This document shows positions 1-9,728 of a DNA stretch of 64,000 nt, in pieces. Within the stretch, counting starts at the first letter, position 1; each line of letters starts with the position of its first letter. Source of the stretch: JABLTI01 sp035528035 (lineage in GTDB: Archaea; Asgardarchaeota; Heimdallarchaeia; JABLTI01); assembly GCA_035528035.1 (NCBI GenBank), contig DATKZI010000058.1:1-64000 (forward strand), read 5' to 3'. The translations under genes were made by a program, and so were the position numbers. The notes under the pieces are model-generated. The model saw nothing but the letters and a program-made list of their open reading frames with translations, searched no databases and was not told the origin of the DNA.

Positions 1-1602
1 AAAAAAACAATATTTTTACTAATTATTTTAGCTAATTGTTTAATGCTTCCATCTTTTGATGGAAATGGCTTAAATTTTGAAAATGAAAATCCTACAATTG
101 AACCCAATGCTATTACTATTTTTCAGAAATGGTCTTACAATACATCTCAAGACCTTCGAGTTTCTCCTGTTACAGCTGATATAAATGCTGATGGTTATCT
201 TGAAACTTTGTTTGGTAGTGTTGGTTCAGAGGATGAAGCTTTATACTGTTTGGATCATAATGGCGATGTGTTATGGACATATAACTCTACAGGTGATATT
301 GTGACTTGCCCAATTGTTGCTGATCTTGATAAGGATAATAATTTTGAAATCATATTTGGCACCATGAAGGGTGATGATTATCTTGTCTGTTTAGATTCAC
401 AAGGAAATAAATTATGGAATCAAACACTAAATGGCTTGGTTGCTTCAACTCCTGCAGTGGCAGACATAGATATGGATGGTTATCAAGAAATTCTAGTTTG
501 TGGTACAAATTGGTGGGTCTATTGTTTTGATTATACTGGTACCCAGGTGTGGAATTACACGAACCCAGATATTACCAATTTGTCTGGCAGTCCAGCAATT
601 GGTAATCTTAAGATCGATTATGGTTTAGAGATTGTCTTTGGCACTAACTATGATTATCTCTTTTGCTTAAACAGTACTGGAAAACTCATTTACACCTATG
701 ATCATACTGAAAATACTAGGAGTTCACCAATAATAGCTGATTTGGAAAATAATGGCGCAAATGAAATTCTGTTTTATGCTAATGATTCTATCAATTGTCT
801 TGATAATAATTTTAATCTTAAATGGAAATATGATTGTGTTGATTTGGATTTTACGTCAGTTGATCCATCAATTGCTGATGTCAACAATGATGGCGAACTT
901 GAGATACTAATAACTTTTTCAGATTGGAATACTTTAGCTCCGTTTATCATCTGCCTAAATTCAACTGGTGATGAATTGTGGAATTACGATATTATTGGTT
1001 CCTATGCTTCTCCTTCTGTTATAGGTGATTTAGATAATGATAATTCAGTAGATATTATACTTCTTGATAGCGATGGACATGTCTATTCCTTAGATGGGGA
1101 TGGTTCAATTAATTGGATCTATAATATAACCGTTGGTGCACTAACACCTGGTGGTCATATTATTCCATCTCCAGCACTTGGAGACATTGATTCAGATAAT
1201 GTAACAGAAGTTATTGTTGATATATTCAATGAAGGATTAGCAATCTGCTTAGATTTTAATGGAATAAGTTCTTCAGGTATAACACAATGGAATTCCTTAA
1301 GGGGTACAATGTTTCATACCGGACAAATGGATAGAGATGGTGATTTCCTAGATGATGTTAATGAGCAATTCTATGGCACATTAAAAGCTGATTGGGATAC
1401 TGATAATGATCTTTTCAGTGACGGTAGAGAAGTCTTTTTAGGAACTGATCCAACTGATCCAAACGATTATCCTGGAGCTCAAACTCCAACAGCTACCCCA
1501 ACTGAAACAAGTCCATTATTTGGAAGTTTAGTTAGTATGCTATCACTAATCAGTTTATTATTCACTATTAGTGTTTTAGTGCAACGTAAGAAGAAGAGCT
1601 GA
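1..1602 (+). CDS. Secreted, membrane-anchored FG-GAP/VCBS-like beta-propeller protein (5' truncated)
   Basis: The reading frame is open from base 1. Bases 1-42 encode a hydrophobic stretch (KKTIFLLIILANCL) that looks like the rest of a signal peptide, so the true start lies just upstream of the window and the ATG at 43 is internal. About eight repeats of roughly 50 residues follow the pattern P-x-x-AD-(I/L)-D-x-DG-x-x-E-I-(L/I)-F-G, then a CLD..G..W strand, as in FG-GAP/VCBS or PQQ-like propellers. A thrombospondin-type-3-like acidic segment (DRDGDFLDD, DTDNDLFSDG, TDPTDPNDYP) probably binds calcium. A single C-terminal membrane helix with a basic end (QRKKKS) anchors it. The role is inferred to be an extracellular adhesion or surface protein; no enzymatic motif is visible. 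Confidence 0.8.
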   Translation, partial: KKTIFLLIILANCLMLPSFDGNGLNFENENPTIEPNAITIFQKWSYNTSQDLRVSPVTADINADGYLETLFGSVGSEDEALYCLDHNGDVLWTYNSTGDIVTCPIVADLDKDNNFEIIFGTMKGDDYLVCLDSQGNKLWNQTLNGLVASTPAVADIDMDGYQEILVCGTNWWVYCFDYTGTQVWNYTNPDITNLSGSPAIGNLKIDYGLEIVFGTNYDYLFCLNSTGKLIYTYDHTENTRSSPIIADLENNGANEILFYANDSINCLDNNFNLKWKYDCVDLDFTSVDPSIADVNNDGELEILITFSDWNTLAPFIICLNSTGDELWNYDIIGSYASPSVIGDLDNDNSVDIILLDSDGHVYSLDGDGSINWIYNITVGALTPGGHIIPSPALGDIDSDNVTEVIVDIFNEGLAICLDFNGISSSGITQWNSLRGTMFHTGQMDRDGDFLDDVNEQFYGTLKADWDTDNDLFSDGREVFLGTDPTDPNDYPGAQTPTATPTETSPLFGSLVSMLSLISLLFTISVLVQRKKKS

Positions 1603-1630
1603 TTTTTCATCTCTTTCTTTTTTTTATTTT
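1594..1630 (+). terminator. Hairpin plus T-rich tail after the FG-GAP gene
   Basis: AAGAGCTGA and TCATCTCTT can pair with one mismatch around a TTTT loop, and the stem overlaps the TGA stop codon. A run of T-rich sequence follows, consistent with archaeal transcription termination. Confidence 0.45.
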
Positions 1631-1785
1631 TATGATAATCATATATGCTCTAGAATTAGCATTTTAATCATGCCAAGCTACTCCCCTCCAATTTTATCTC
1701 CTTTGGATATTTATATGTTCATCTAATCTAGTAATATATCACTTGTAAATGAAATAAACTAAGAATACTAAATATTCATCCATTT

Positions 1786-3345
1786 TTAGCTAACTTTCTT
1801 TGAAAAAAATGAAGCATATTCCTGTTCTAAATTCATTCCTTCCTTGGTAAGAATTTCTTTCGCTAAATAATATCCTCCTGCAACAGCTCCAGGAATTCCT
1901 CCGCCAGGGAAGGTCCAATGCCCAACCAAATAAAGATTAGATATTGTTGTTTTATGAGGTAGGAATTTACCATAATTTTTAGCATCATACTGCCATCCCA
2001 TAATAGCCCCTTTTTCATTATAGGTGTATCTCTCAAAAGTTAATGGTGTAGCGGCATTTGTATATAGGATAGCTGATTTGAACTCCTCGCCTAATTTGTT
2101 AGTAATTCGATTTAGGATAATTTTCTCTACTTCTTTCTTACATTTTCGATAATTCTCATCTCGAGTCTTAGTATTCCCCGTTTGCCAATTATTACTATAT
2201 TCATATGGTAAAAATGCTCCTACTATAACTGAGGTGTTTTCCTGTTCTTCTGTTTTAGGTAGAGGGATGAAAAGTATCGGACAATTTTGAGGTGCCAATT
2301 GTTTAGTGGATCTTTTCAAAGTATCTTCATCTAAGATAGTAATAAAATTCTGTTTTGAAAAATCATATTTTTTATCTATACCTAAGAAAAGAAACATCAC
2401 TGATGTAAATAGGTCCTTCTTCTTTATTTCTTTTCGAAGTTTATTCAATGAATCATCATTTTTCAATAGAGTATTAATTGTATGATGTATTGGAGCATTT
2501 GAAATAACTATTTTGCTGCTGAATTGTTTACCATCTTTACATTTAATTCCAATAGCTTCTCCATTTTCAATCATTATCTTGGCAACCTCAGTAGAAAGGA
2601 GTATTTTTCCACCATTTGTTTGCAAAGTCTCTACAAAAGTATTGGGTATCAATTGCATGCCTCCTTTTGGGTAATAATTTTCATTTTTTAGAAGATTCAA
2701 CCATCCAAAAGCATGTCCCATAAAGAGAAGTTCAGGAATAGGGTAATAGCTATAAATTAGACTGGCAAGTTTTTCGTTCGGTAAAAAATCAGTAATAATT
2801 TTGATGCCATTTTTCCTCCCATATTTTAAGAAATTAGGCATTGTTTTTAGAGAGGAAAAACCGAAGCGTAATTTCTCTAAGAGAGACATTTCATAAGGAG
2901 CTTTTGGTGGACCTCGAGAAGTCATTTCAGTAATCATTTTTTCACTCATATTAAAAAATCGTTCAAGTGCTTCTTTTTGATTTGGAAACAATCTCTTTAG
3001 ATCATTTATTATTGATAAGCTTGAAAAGGAATATTCTTCATTCCCAATAAAAACACGAAAATTATATTTAACCTTTTCAACTTCAATTTTTCCACCAAAA
3101 TATTCCAAAAAACTACTAATTGTTTGGTTTTCTCCTATATCATTTAAATGAAATACTGCACTATCAAAAAGGAATTCTTTCCGTATGAAAGATGTTAAGT
3201 AACCACCTGGCTTATCATGTTTTTCTACCACTAAAACCTTCTTTCCATGTTTAGCAAGAAAATTAGCTGCACTTAATCCTCCCATTCCCGCACCAATTAT
3301 TATTACATCATAATTTTGCAAATTACCACCATCAGTTACATACAT
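1786..3345 (-). CDS. Phytoene-desaturase-like FAD-dependent oxidoreductase (CrtI/CrtISO/RetSat superfamily)
   Basis: Residues 13-45 carry a classic FAD Rossmann motif (DVIIIGAGMGGLSAANFLAKHG, shortened here to its glycine core GAGMGG) followed by VVEKHDKPGG, the second dinucleotide-binding strand. The C-terminal end has the family signature NLYLVGHWTFPGGGIPGA, which contacts FAD. Length (519 aa) matches carotenoid desaturases, isomerases and retinol saturases. Members of this family desaturate, isomerise or saturate polyene lipids, and in archaea related proteins also act on isoprenoid lipids; the substrate here is unknown. No carotenoid or geranylgeranyl genes are adjacent, so pathway assignment would be a guess. 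It is transcribed away from its upstream neighbour, with the acyltransferase remnant lying upstream on the same strand. Confidence 0.85.
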   Translation of the reverse strand: MYVTDGGNLQNYDVIIIGAGMGGLSAANFLAKHGKKVLVVEKHDKPGGYLTSFIRKEFLFDSAVFHLNDIGENQTISSFLEYFGGKIEVEKVKYNFRVFIGNEEYSFSSLSIINDLKRLFPNQKEALERFFNMSEKMITEMTSRGPPKAPYEMSLLEKLRFGFSSLKTMPNFLKYGRKNGIKIITDFLPNEKLASLIYSYYPIPELLFMGHAFGWLNLLKNENYYPKGGMQLIPNTFVETLQTNGGKILLSTEVAKIMIENGEAIGIKCKDGKQFSSKIVISNAPIHHTINTLLKNDDSLNKLRKEIKKKDLFTSVMFLFLGIDKKYDFSKQNFITILDEDTLKRSTKQLAPQNCPILFIPLPKTEEQENTSVIVGAFLPYEYSNNWQTGNTKTRDENYRKCKKEVEKIILNRITNKLGEEFKSAILYTNAATPLTFERYTYNEKGAIMGWQYDAKNYGKFLPHKTTISNLYLVGHWTFPGGGIPGAVAGGYYLAKEILTKEGMNLEQEYASFFSKKVS

Positions 3346-3422
3346 TTGAACTCAATAATTCTGTATTGTTTTCATTCTTTTTAATATTCACTCAAAAAAC
3401 TCTTAATATTCAGAAATAATAT

Positions 3423-3779
3423 TTATTTTGCAAGTATTTTTTTTGGATGCACTCCTTTGTCAAATTTCTTATGGGCAGAAAAGATATTCACTGCAATGCT
3501 AATTAATAGAAATAATCCAGCAAAAGTTCCTAAATAAGCTAATTATATCACTATAGCAATTACAATAAAATTCCTTGAAAATAACTCATCAAAATCAAAA
3601 ACCCAACTAAGATCAGCCATTCTTAGAAAGGAATGCAATATGACCATCAAGAATATTGCTAAACCTCTAAGGAAATCGAGTGATAATAATCTTTTAGCAC
3701 CCTCTTCCTGTTTATCATTTTCCTCTGGTAAACTATCTCCATAGAGCAGTTGTTCTACTCTTGTTTCAGCGGTTGACAT
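3423..3779 (-). pseudogene. Remnant of a DUF1624/HGSNAT-like membrane acyltransferase N-terminus
   Basis: The first 78 codons include RLLSLDFLRGLAIFLMVILH, the hallmark first membrane helix of DUF1624 and heparan-alpha-glucosaminide N-acetyltransferase-like proteins (RS-x-DxxRG). After a TAA at 3543-3545 the same frame continues with a second good membrane helix (LAYLGTFAGLFLLISIAV), then HKKFDKGVHPKKILAK and another TAA at 3423-3425. Intact relatives have ten or more helices and about 350-400 residues, so at most a quarter remains. I read it as a decaying gene: one internal nonsense codon and loss of the rest. The ATG at 3779 is the probable original start. Confidence 0.6.
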
Positions 3780-3857
3780 AATGATGTTTTCTCTTTTTTC
3801 CGCTTAAAAAAATTATGCTGAATAATTCATTTTATGTTCCCTTTTTTGTATGAATAA

Positions 3858-4403
3858 TTATCTAAGGATAGTTAAAGTAAGGAAACCACCAATAATGATT
3901 AACGATACAAGCAATGTCCAAATACACCATTTGACGTACTTGTATTTTCTCTGATTAACTTTTGAAATCGAATAAATTTGGTCGGAAAATTCTTTTTGTA
4001 ACAATGAAAAGTCATCTAACACTTTGGTAAGCCCTTTGTTATATTCTTCTTTAGTTTCATGTTCTAAGATATTAACATAATAGAAAATATGTCTCTTATC
4101 AGGTATACCTGTTTTCTGAAAAGGTGATATTGTTAGAATACTAAAAATAATACTTACCAAACAAGATAGCACGTATAAACCAAAAAGTACTATGACAGCA
4201 ACATCTAATTTATTTTCTATTATAAAGAATCCTCCGAGCAAGCCAACCATTGCTAGAACTACCGTTAGTAGTATCCCATTAACAGTAAGTATTGCAGTTG
4301 CTTTATTGTCAGCTAAACTTATTAATTGATAATTTTGATCAAAGATAGTCTTCATAGCTTCGAATTTTAAATCATTAGTCATAGTATCTTTTTGAGACAT
4401 CAT
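3858..4403 (-). CDS. Pycsar-effector-like (PycTM, former DUF5706) membrane protein
   Basis: The protein has about 181 residues. An N-terminal amphipathic segment ends in LADNKATAILTVNGILL, matching the D-x-KA-x-x-(L/I)-x-x-NG motif at the start of the first helix in PycTM-type effectors. Two helices follow (about 40-60 and 68-92), then a soluble helical stretch (about 100-145) and a last helix near the C-terminus (WCIWTLLVSLIIIGGFL). In bacteria such proteins are activated by cCMP or cUMP made by a nearby cyclase and disrupt the membrane. Here neither neighbour looks like a uridylate or cytidylate cyclase, so the effector assignment rests on the fold only. A GTG at 4409 could start six bases further upstream; ATG codons at 4403 and 4400 are equally possible. 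Confidence 0.6.
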   Translation of the reverse strand: MMSQKDTMTNDLKFEAMKTIFDQNYQLISLADNKATAILTVNGILLTVVLAMVGLLGGFFIIENKLDVAVIVLFGLYVLSCLVSIIFSILTISPFQKTGIPDKRHIFYYVNILEHETKEEYNKGLTKVLDDFSLLQKEFSDQIYSISKVNQRKYKYVKWCIWTLLVSLIIIGGFLTLTILR

Positions 4404-4533
4404 TATCACATAGCACTAAATTTACATTAAGCACTATTTCTTTTTTGGTCAGTTTATTAAAGAATGGTAAAACCAGTGAGTGAAAATCTTATAGTTCATA
4501 ATCGAATTCATAATAAGAAGGAGAAGAAGAAAC

Positions 4534-5508
4534 ATGGTCGAAAACAAAGCTGTGCATGAATGGTTGATAGGAACAAATCCTTGGACAGAATATAATACTC
4601 GAATTAACTTGTTAGGTCAGAAAAAAGATGAACCGGAAGTGCTTGAAGCAAAAAGGGAAATGCTTGCTCACCCACTAGTAATAAACTTGCTACAAGATAT
4701 CAACAAATGGCCATGGTGTGGCTTGAAAAGACATAATGACGCCAATCACCCGTTGCACAAATTAGTCTTTCTAGCTGATTTGGGTTTAACAAGAGAGGAG
4801 AAAGCGATAGCTACAGTGGGGGAGAAAATATTCCGATGTCAATCAGATGAGGGAGCTTTCCAATTACCCATTCAGATACCAAAAGCCTTTGGAGGGAACG
4901 ACCAAGAGCAATTGACCTGGATGCTTTGTGATACCCCCTCGCTATTATATACACTAATTAAGTTTGGTTGGGAGAAAGACTCACGAGTGAAAAAAGCGTT
5001 GAGGCATCTTGCTGGGTTACAGCAAGAAAATGGTTGGTTATGTACAGTTTCACCAACATTGGGAAAATTCAGAGGACCTGGAAGAAAAGATGATCCTTGT
5101 CCTTATGCTACCCTTATCTCTTTGAAAGCTCTTATTACTCATCCAGAATATTATAAAAGTAAAATTAGTATTAAAGGAGCAGAAGTGTTACTCACTCTCT
5201 GGGAACAAAGAAAAGAACGAAAACCTTACCTTTTTGGCATGGGAACAGATTTTTGCAAATTGAAAGCACCTTACATTTGGTATGACATTTTACATATTGC
5301 TTCAGTACTCACTCAATTAGATTGGTTGAAAAAAGATGAACGTGTAAACGATATGATGGATATCATACGAGTAAAAGCAAATGAACAAAAATTATTTACT
5401 GCTGAATCAATTTGGAATGCATGGAAAGAGTGGGATTTTGGTCAGAAAAAGATACCTTCACCTTGGATTACTTACTTATTTTATCTGACAGAAAAAGGAA
5501 TTATATAA
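4534..5508 (+). CDS. Prenyltransferase/terpenoid-cyclase-like alpha/alpha-toroid protein, function unknown
   Basis: This 324-residue soluble protein has repeated helical pairs with motifs such as FRCQSDEGAF, HLAGLQQENGWL and YATLISLKAL, typical of the alpha/alpha-toroid fold (terpenoid cyclases, protein prenyltransferases). I see no DXDD or zinc-site signature that would assign an activity. The start is supported by an AAGGAG ribosome-binding site (about 4518-4523). It is divergent from the PycTM-like gene, with about 130 bases between them. Similar stand-alone proteins are common in archaea and usually remain hypothetical. Confidence 0.6.
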   Translation: MVENKAVHEWLIGTNPWTEYNTRINLLGQKKDEPEVLEAKREMLAHPLVINLLQDINKWPWCGLKRHNDANHPLHKLVFLADLGLTREEKAIATVGEKIFRCQSDEGAFQLPIQIPKAFGGNDQEQLTWMLCDTPSLLYTLIKFGWEKDSRVKKALRHLAGLQQENGWLCTVSPTLGKFRGPGRKDDPCPYATLISLKALITHPEYYKSKISIKGAEVLLTLWEQRKERKPYLFGMGTDFCKLKAPYIWYDILHIASVLTQLDWLKKDERVNDMMDIIRVKANEQKLFTAESIWNAWKEWDFGQKKIPSPWITYLFYLTEKGII

Positions 5509-5542
5509 AATATCTATAAAATTTTTTGAAATAAAAAAAGAA

Positions 5543-5580
5543 AAGATAAGACGTTGCTTACAACGTCATAATTATCTTGT
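5543..5580. terminator. Bidirectional hairpin between convergent genes
   Basis: GACGTTG (5550-5556) pairs perfectly with CAACGTC (5561-5567) around a CTTA loop, and flanking AGATAA/TTATCT extends the stem. It lies between two convergent reading frames and overlaps the last codons of the minus-strand gene. Confidence 0.6.
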
Positions 5581-8037
5581 TGGTACCTTCTTTTTACGAC
5601 GAGCTGAGACAACAACTGCAATAATAATGATAATCAGTATTAAAGCACCGCCACCAGCAAAAATTCCTATCCACAATGGATCAGAAAAGTCAATAAGTCG
5701 TTGTTTATACTCAAAATCATAAGTGATTTCGACAAAGTATAGATGAACACTTCTATCTCTTTCACCATCAAGCATAGCTCGCCATTGAAGGGTTTTTCCT
5801 GGATTGGCAAAAGTATGAAGAACACCTGGGGTAACTACTTCCCAATTAATTCCATCAGCAGTCATAAAGAATTCCATATTAGTTCCATCTGGTACCTTTG
5901 CACCAAAATTTAAAGTTGCGTTGTATATTGTCCCATTTGGCATTGTGAAAAAGGGTGTTGATTGAACTAAATTGTTTTCATTGTGATAAGTATCAGCTAC
6001 ACTTTCGAAGTGTCTTAGAATAACTAAAGATGAACTATTAGCTACATACGTGTAATCGCCAGCAGTAGTTATTTGAATAGCCCCTGTAGCATAAGTATAC
6101 TGACTCTGCATTGTTGGGTTCGTTAAATCTGACACATCATATAAAACAACACCATTTGTTCTTTCTGCACTTACAACATATCTACCAAAACTCCAGACAC
6201 CCCATGATGGAGTAACCTCATATCCTGGGTACAACAAATTAGTTGGGTCTGAGACATCATATACTGCAAACCATCCTCCTGCGCCAAGATAACAAACATC
6301 ACCATCAACAAGAATATCGTACATAGGAGTTGTTCTTGTTCTACTATCAGCTAAGACAGGACTATTGAAATTGCTAATATCATAACAGCTTAATGTATTA
6401 GTTCCAGGTGAATCACCTTCCACCATATAGACGTGTGTTCCTTGCACCCAAATAGCTGTATTGTTTGAATGTATTCCTGGAATAAAATTGGTTATAATTG
6501 ACTCAAAGTAATTATTTGAAACATTCAAAATAGCGAAACCTGTTGTAAACGCTATATAGAGCAGTTCACCATTGATAAAAACATCCTGTAATCCCATACC
6601 AGAAACTGAGTTTACCAGTTTAATATTCATTGGTTCAGCAACATTGAAAATTAATATCCCATTAGAACAAACAGCATATAGAAACTTACCATTGATGTCT
6701 ATTTTTCTAATGTCATAACTTAAACCTGTTGTATAATTATCGAGTAAAATTGGTTGTTGAGGATTGCTAACATCAACAACATAAACACCATCTGTCCCAC
6801 CTGCGATATAAGCTATGTCATTAATTACTCTTACATCCCATACTTTTGGAAACATAATTGGATTTGGATACCAAGAGTTGGCAAAATTTGTTATATAACC
6901 TATACTAATTGTGTAAACACCATCTTGAGTACCCACAACTAGATTTTCATCAAAAAGTGCTACATCATAAGTGTAAGGTATAGCAGTGACATCAGCAACA
7001 AAAGTAATATGGTTAGGATCATAGACATCAAATATCTGCACTCCTCCATCTCCATCAGCAACAAAGAGTGTTCTTCCTTGTTTTACGAGCTTTCTTGCAT
7101 AACCTGGTGTATCAATTGAGCTGAGTATGGTTGGATTTGAAGGATCTCTTACATCTATAACATGAACTCCACCAAAGCCATCAGCTAAATAAGCAAATCC
7201 TCCATCAACAATGACATCAGTTGCATTTCCAGGAGTATTTACATAACCAACCTCCATAGGTACAAATTTGCTTGTAATATTTAAAACATAAAAACCTTCA
7301 GTGCTAGCTGCTACATAAGCAAATCCACCGACAACATCTAAACCTAATGATAAGTTACAATCCCAAGCACATTTTTCAAACCCAGTTAGAGTAAATGGAT
7401 CTTCTAAATCAAAAAATCGCAAAGAACGATTATAAATCGTATTATAAGATGTATAAAATACTAAATGCCCATAAAATTCAATATCGGTAACAAAATTATC
7501 GGTTCCATAAGCAACTTGCCAACTAGGATTAAATGGATCAGTGATATCACTCACTACTAATGATTCTTGAACAACTGTGTGCTGTCCAGCTACAAGAATG
7601 TCTCCTTCTACAGCAATTGCCTTTGTCTCAAAATGATTACCATCTATTCCTTGTAATATCATATCTGTTGGATCATTAATATTTAGAATAGTGATTGCGT
7701 CTGTAGATGAAGTATTATACAAAGCTAAGTAAGCTTTCCTTCCTTGAACTTCTACATCAACAACGGGTGATTCAGTATAATAATGGTCAAGAATTTGCAA
7801 TGAAAAATCTCTAGCATTTGTAACTGTCCCCGTCCCCCAACCAAAAGCGGTGGTATCACCATCTTGATAGGTTGTGGTCGTAAAATCTTCAATAAAGACA
7901 TCACTTTCTATTGCAGAAAGCTTCAGATCATTATTAGCATTTTGTGTTCCAATCGTCGTTGGAATCATCATGCTTGTTAGCGAAAATAAACTTAACACAA
8001 ACAAGGTAAGTAAAATTCTTTTTTTAGATAAATTCAT
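5572..8037 (-). CDS. LVIVD-repeat beta-propeller surface protein
   Basis: An N-terminal signal peptide (about residues 1-31, KKRILLTLFVLSLFSLTSMM) leads into some fifteen LVIVD-type repeats of about 42 residues. A typical unit reads V-x-V-x-G-x-x-AY-(L/V)-A-x-x-x-G-(L/V)-x-(V/I)-(I/L)-(D/N)-(V/I)-x-(D/N)-P. A beta-rich domain (about 690-770) precedes one membrane helix (about 787-810) and a short basic tail (ARRKKKVPTR). The protein should sit outside the cell on the membrane. LVIVD repeats are found in archaeal and bacterial surface proteins of unknown ligand. It is one of several such proteins in this window. Confidence 0.8.
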   Translation of the reverse strand: MNLSKKRILLTLFVLSLFSLTSMMIPTTIGTQNANNDLKLSAIESDVFIEDFTTTTYQDGDTTAFGWGTGTVTNARDFSLQILDHYYTESPVVDVEVQGRKAYLALYNTSSTDAITILNINDPTDMILQGIDGNHFETKAIAVEGDILVAGQHTVVQESLVVSDITDPFNPSWQVAYGTDNFVTDIEFYGHLVFYTSYNTIYNRSLRFFDLEDPFTLTGFEKCAWDCNLSLGLDVVGGFAYVAASTEGFYVLNITSKFVPMEVGYVNTPGNATDVIVDGGFAYLADGFGGVHVIDVRDPSNPTILSSIDTPGYARKLVKQGRTLFVADGDGGVQIFDVYDPNHITFVADVTAIPYTYDVALFDENLVVGTQDGVYTISIGYITNFANSWYPNPIMFPKVWDVRVINDIAYIAGGTDGVYVVDVSNPQQPILLDNYTTGLSYDIRKIDINGKFLYAVCSNGILIFNVAEPMNIKLVNSVSGMGLQDVFINGELLYIAFTTGFAILNVSNNYFESIITNFIPGIHSNNTAIWVQGTHVYMVEGDSPGTNTLSCYDISNFNSPVLADSRTRTTPMYDILVDGDVCYLGAGGWFAVYDVSDPTNLLYPGYEVTPSWGVWSFGRYVVSAERTNGVVLYDVSDLTNPTMQSQYTYATGAIQITTAGDYTYVANSSSLVILRHFESVADTYHNENNLVQSTPFFTMPNGTIYNATLNFGAKVPDGTNMEFFMTADGINWEVVTPGVLHTFANPGKTLQWRAMLDGERDRSVHLYFVEITYDFEYKQRLIDFSDPLWIGIFAGGGALILIIIIIAVVVSARRKKKVPTR

Positions 8038-8279
8038 TATTTACCCTCTAAAATAATTATAATTAAAAATCAGCTCGAACATAATTAAAGGTATCTTATG
8101 AGCAATCCATTAACTTCTTTAAGAATACCTTATTCTCAAATTTGTTGATTATCAATTATGTTTATCTTTTCATGGAAGATTTTTTATTATTATCTAACCT
8201 TTTTCATAATTTTCTTATCTTATCAATTGGAAATAAAGTAAAATATTTGATTATACAAATTAGTTAGTGTGAAAAATTA

Positions 8280-9242
8280 ATGGTTGATGAAACATTAGAA
8301 AAAATGGCTGAAGGATTAGATGCCAAATTAATGGAATTAATTGAAATAAATAGCCGGGAAGTTCCTTATTTCTATGAAGAAGGTGTTTGTAGTATATTAT
8401 ACATTCCTGTAGAGGGTGGTGAACTTAGAATTTTTCATCATAAACCAGAAAACCAAATTACCAAAAGACCAATACTTTTTGCTCCAGGATTGGGTACATC
8501 ACCTTGGACCTGGAGATATTTCAGTTTGCCATTAATTGGACAAGGAGAGTTTTATTTTTTAGAAACAAGAGATAAAAAATCAAGCAAATTTAGAAATCGA
8601 TTAAAAGCAAAAATGACCATTGACAAATCAGCTGAGGATATAGCTAAAGTAATTAATCATCTAAAGTTGAATAAAAAAGATTTTGTAATTTTAGGAACAA
8701 GTTATTGTTGTGGGGTGATTTTAAAAGGATTGATTGACAAAAAATTCACTGCCCCTACTATTGCTTTATTTGATCCTTTTGTAAAAGTACAGTATTATAG
8801 AAAACTAATTTCGATATTACGGTGTACCCCTCCTTTTATTATTAGTATATTGCGTTTCATTCTTGGCGGAATAGCATTAAGAGGTGAAAAGAATAAAACA
8901 CAATTGGAAAGAGGACAGGATATGGTTAAAGAAGCTGTTACATGGAAATGGCGAAAGGTTGGTGCGAACATTTTGAATATTGATATTTTTAAACAATTGT
9001 CAATGATAGATGAAGAAGTATTGGTTTTTCATGGAACAAAGGATAAGCATCATCCCCATGTTCTCTATGAAAAGATAGCTAAAGAAATTCCTAAAGGGCG
9101 ATATTTCTTTTTATTGTCTCCAGAGGAAAAACGAGAACTAGTTGTTGGTATTATTGGTTTAGAATTAGGTAAAATTTTATCTCAAGAAGGAATTCCAGAC
9201 ACTCTTAAACCATTTGAAAAAAAGAAGAGTTTTTCACTATAA
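8280..9242 (+). CDS. Alpha/beta-hydrolase-fold protein
   Basis: The protein has 320 residues. PILFAPGLGTSPWTWRYF (about 63-80) is the oxyanion-hole region, and LGTSYCCGVILKGL (about 139-152) is the nucleophile elbow, reading G-T-S-Y-C in place of the usual G-x-S-x-G. LFDPF and LVFHGTKDKHHPH supply the likely acid and histidine of a catalytic triad. The organisation recalls PHA-synthase/depolymerase-like and lipase-like hydrolases. There is no signal peptide, so it is cytosolic. The glycine-to-cysteine change in the elbow is unusual but keeps a small side chain. The substrate cannot be told. Confidence 0.7.
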   Translation: MVDETLEKMAEGLDAKLMELIEINSREVPYFYEEGVCSILYIPVEGGELRIFHHKPENQITKRPILFAPGLGTSPWTWRYFSLPLIGQGEFYFLETRDKKSSKFRNRLKAKMTIDKSAEDIAKVINHLKLNKKDFVILGTSYCCGVILKGLIDKKFTAPTIALFDPFVKVQYYRKLISILRCTPPFIISILRFILGGIALRGEKNKTQLERGQDMVKEAVTWKWRKVGANILNIDIFKQLSMIDEEVLVFHGTKDKHHPHVLYEKIAKEIPKGRYFFLLSPEEKRELVVGIIGLELGKILSQEGIPDTLKPFEKKKSFSL

Positions 9243-9382
9243 TTAAATACCTTTAATCAAAAAATAAGATTCATACATTTTATAGACTCTTTATTTAATC
9301 TCGCTTTAATGTTGGAAGAATCTTTTCAATCGTGATATTTTTAATTATTGAAAATCACTAATATATTTACGAGAAATGAATA

Positions 9383-9667
9383 ATGACAATTCCAAAATAT
9401 TTCAAAGCAAAAATAGCGGTAGATAAAAATGGACGAAAATTTGGATATATTACCGAAGTTAGAGTTTCATATCCAGAAACTGAAGTAACAATAAGTGTTT
9501 CTAAAAAACCTCCAACAAAGAAATATCCTTCTATGGGATTTTCTCCTGATTCTATGATCAAATATACTGAAAAGAAAATTTGGTTTGATATTACTAAAAT
9601 GGAAGCTCATAAAATTCTCAATGACTTGTATGATAAACTCCAGCTAAATATTAAAAACACAGACTAA
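9383..9667 (+). CDS. Small conserved-looking protein, possibly PRC-barrel-like
   Basis: This 94-residue protein starts with a beta-rich half (KAKIAVDKNGRKFGYITEVR) that resembles the opening of PRC-barrel domains, where a G-x-x-x-G-x-(I/V)-x-(E/D)-(V/A) turn is usual. A short helix follows near the C-terminus (EAHKILNDLYDKLQ). A TATA-like AATATATTTA lies 17-25 bases upstream, so the message may be nearly leaderless. No function can be assigned; PRC-barrel is an inference from a short motif. Confidence 0.5.
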   Translation: MTIPKYFKAKIAVDKNGRKFGYITEVRVSYPETEVTISVSKKPPTKKYPSMGFSPDSMIKYTEKKIWFDITKMEAHKILNDLYDKLQLNIKNTD

Positions 9668-9728
9668 TCACTTTACAAAGAACTATTTAATTTTATATAG
9701 TAGATTGCTCCTTTATTTCTAGGTTAAA

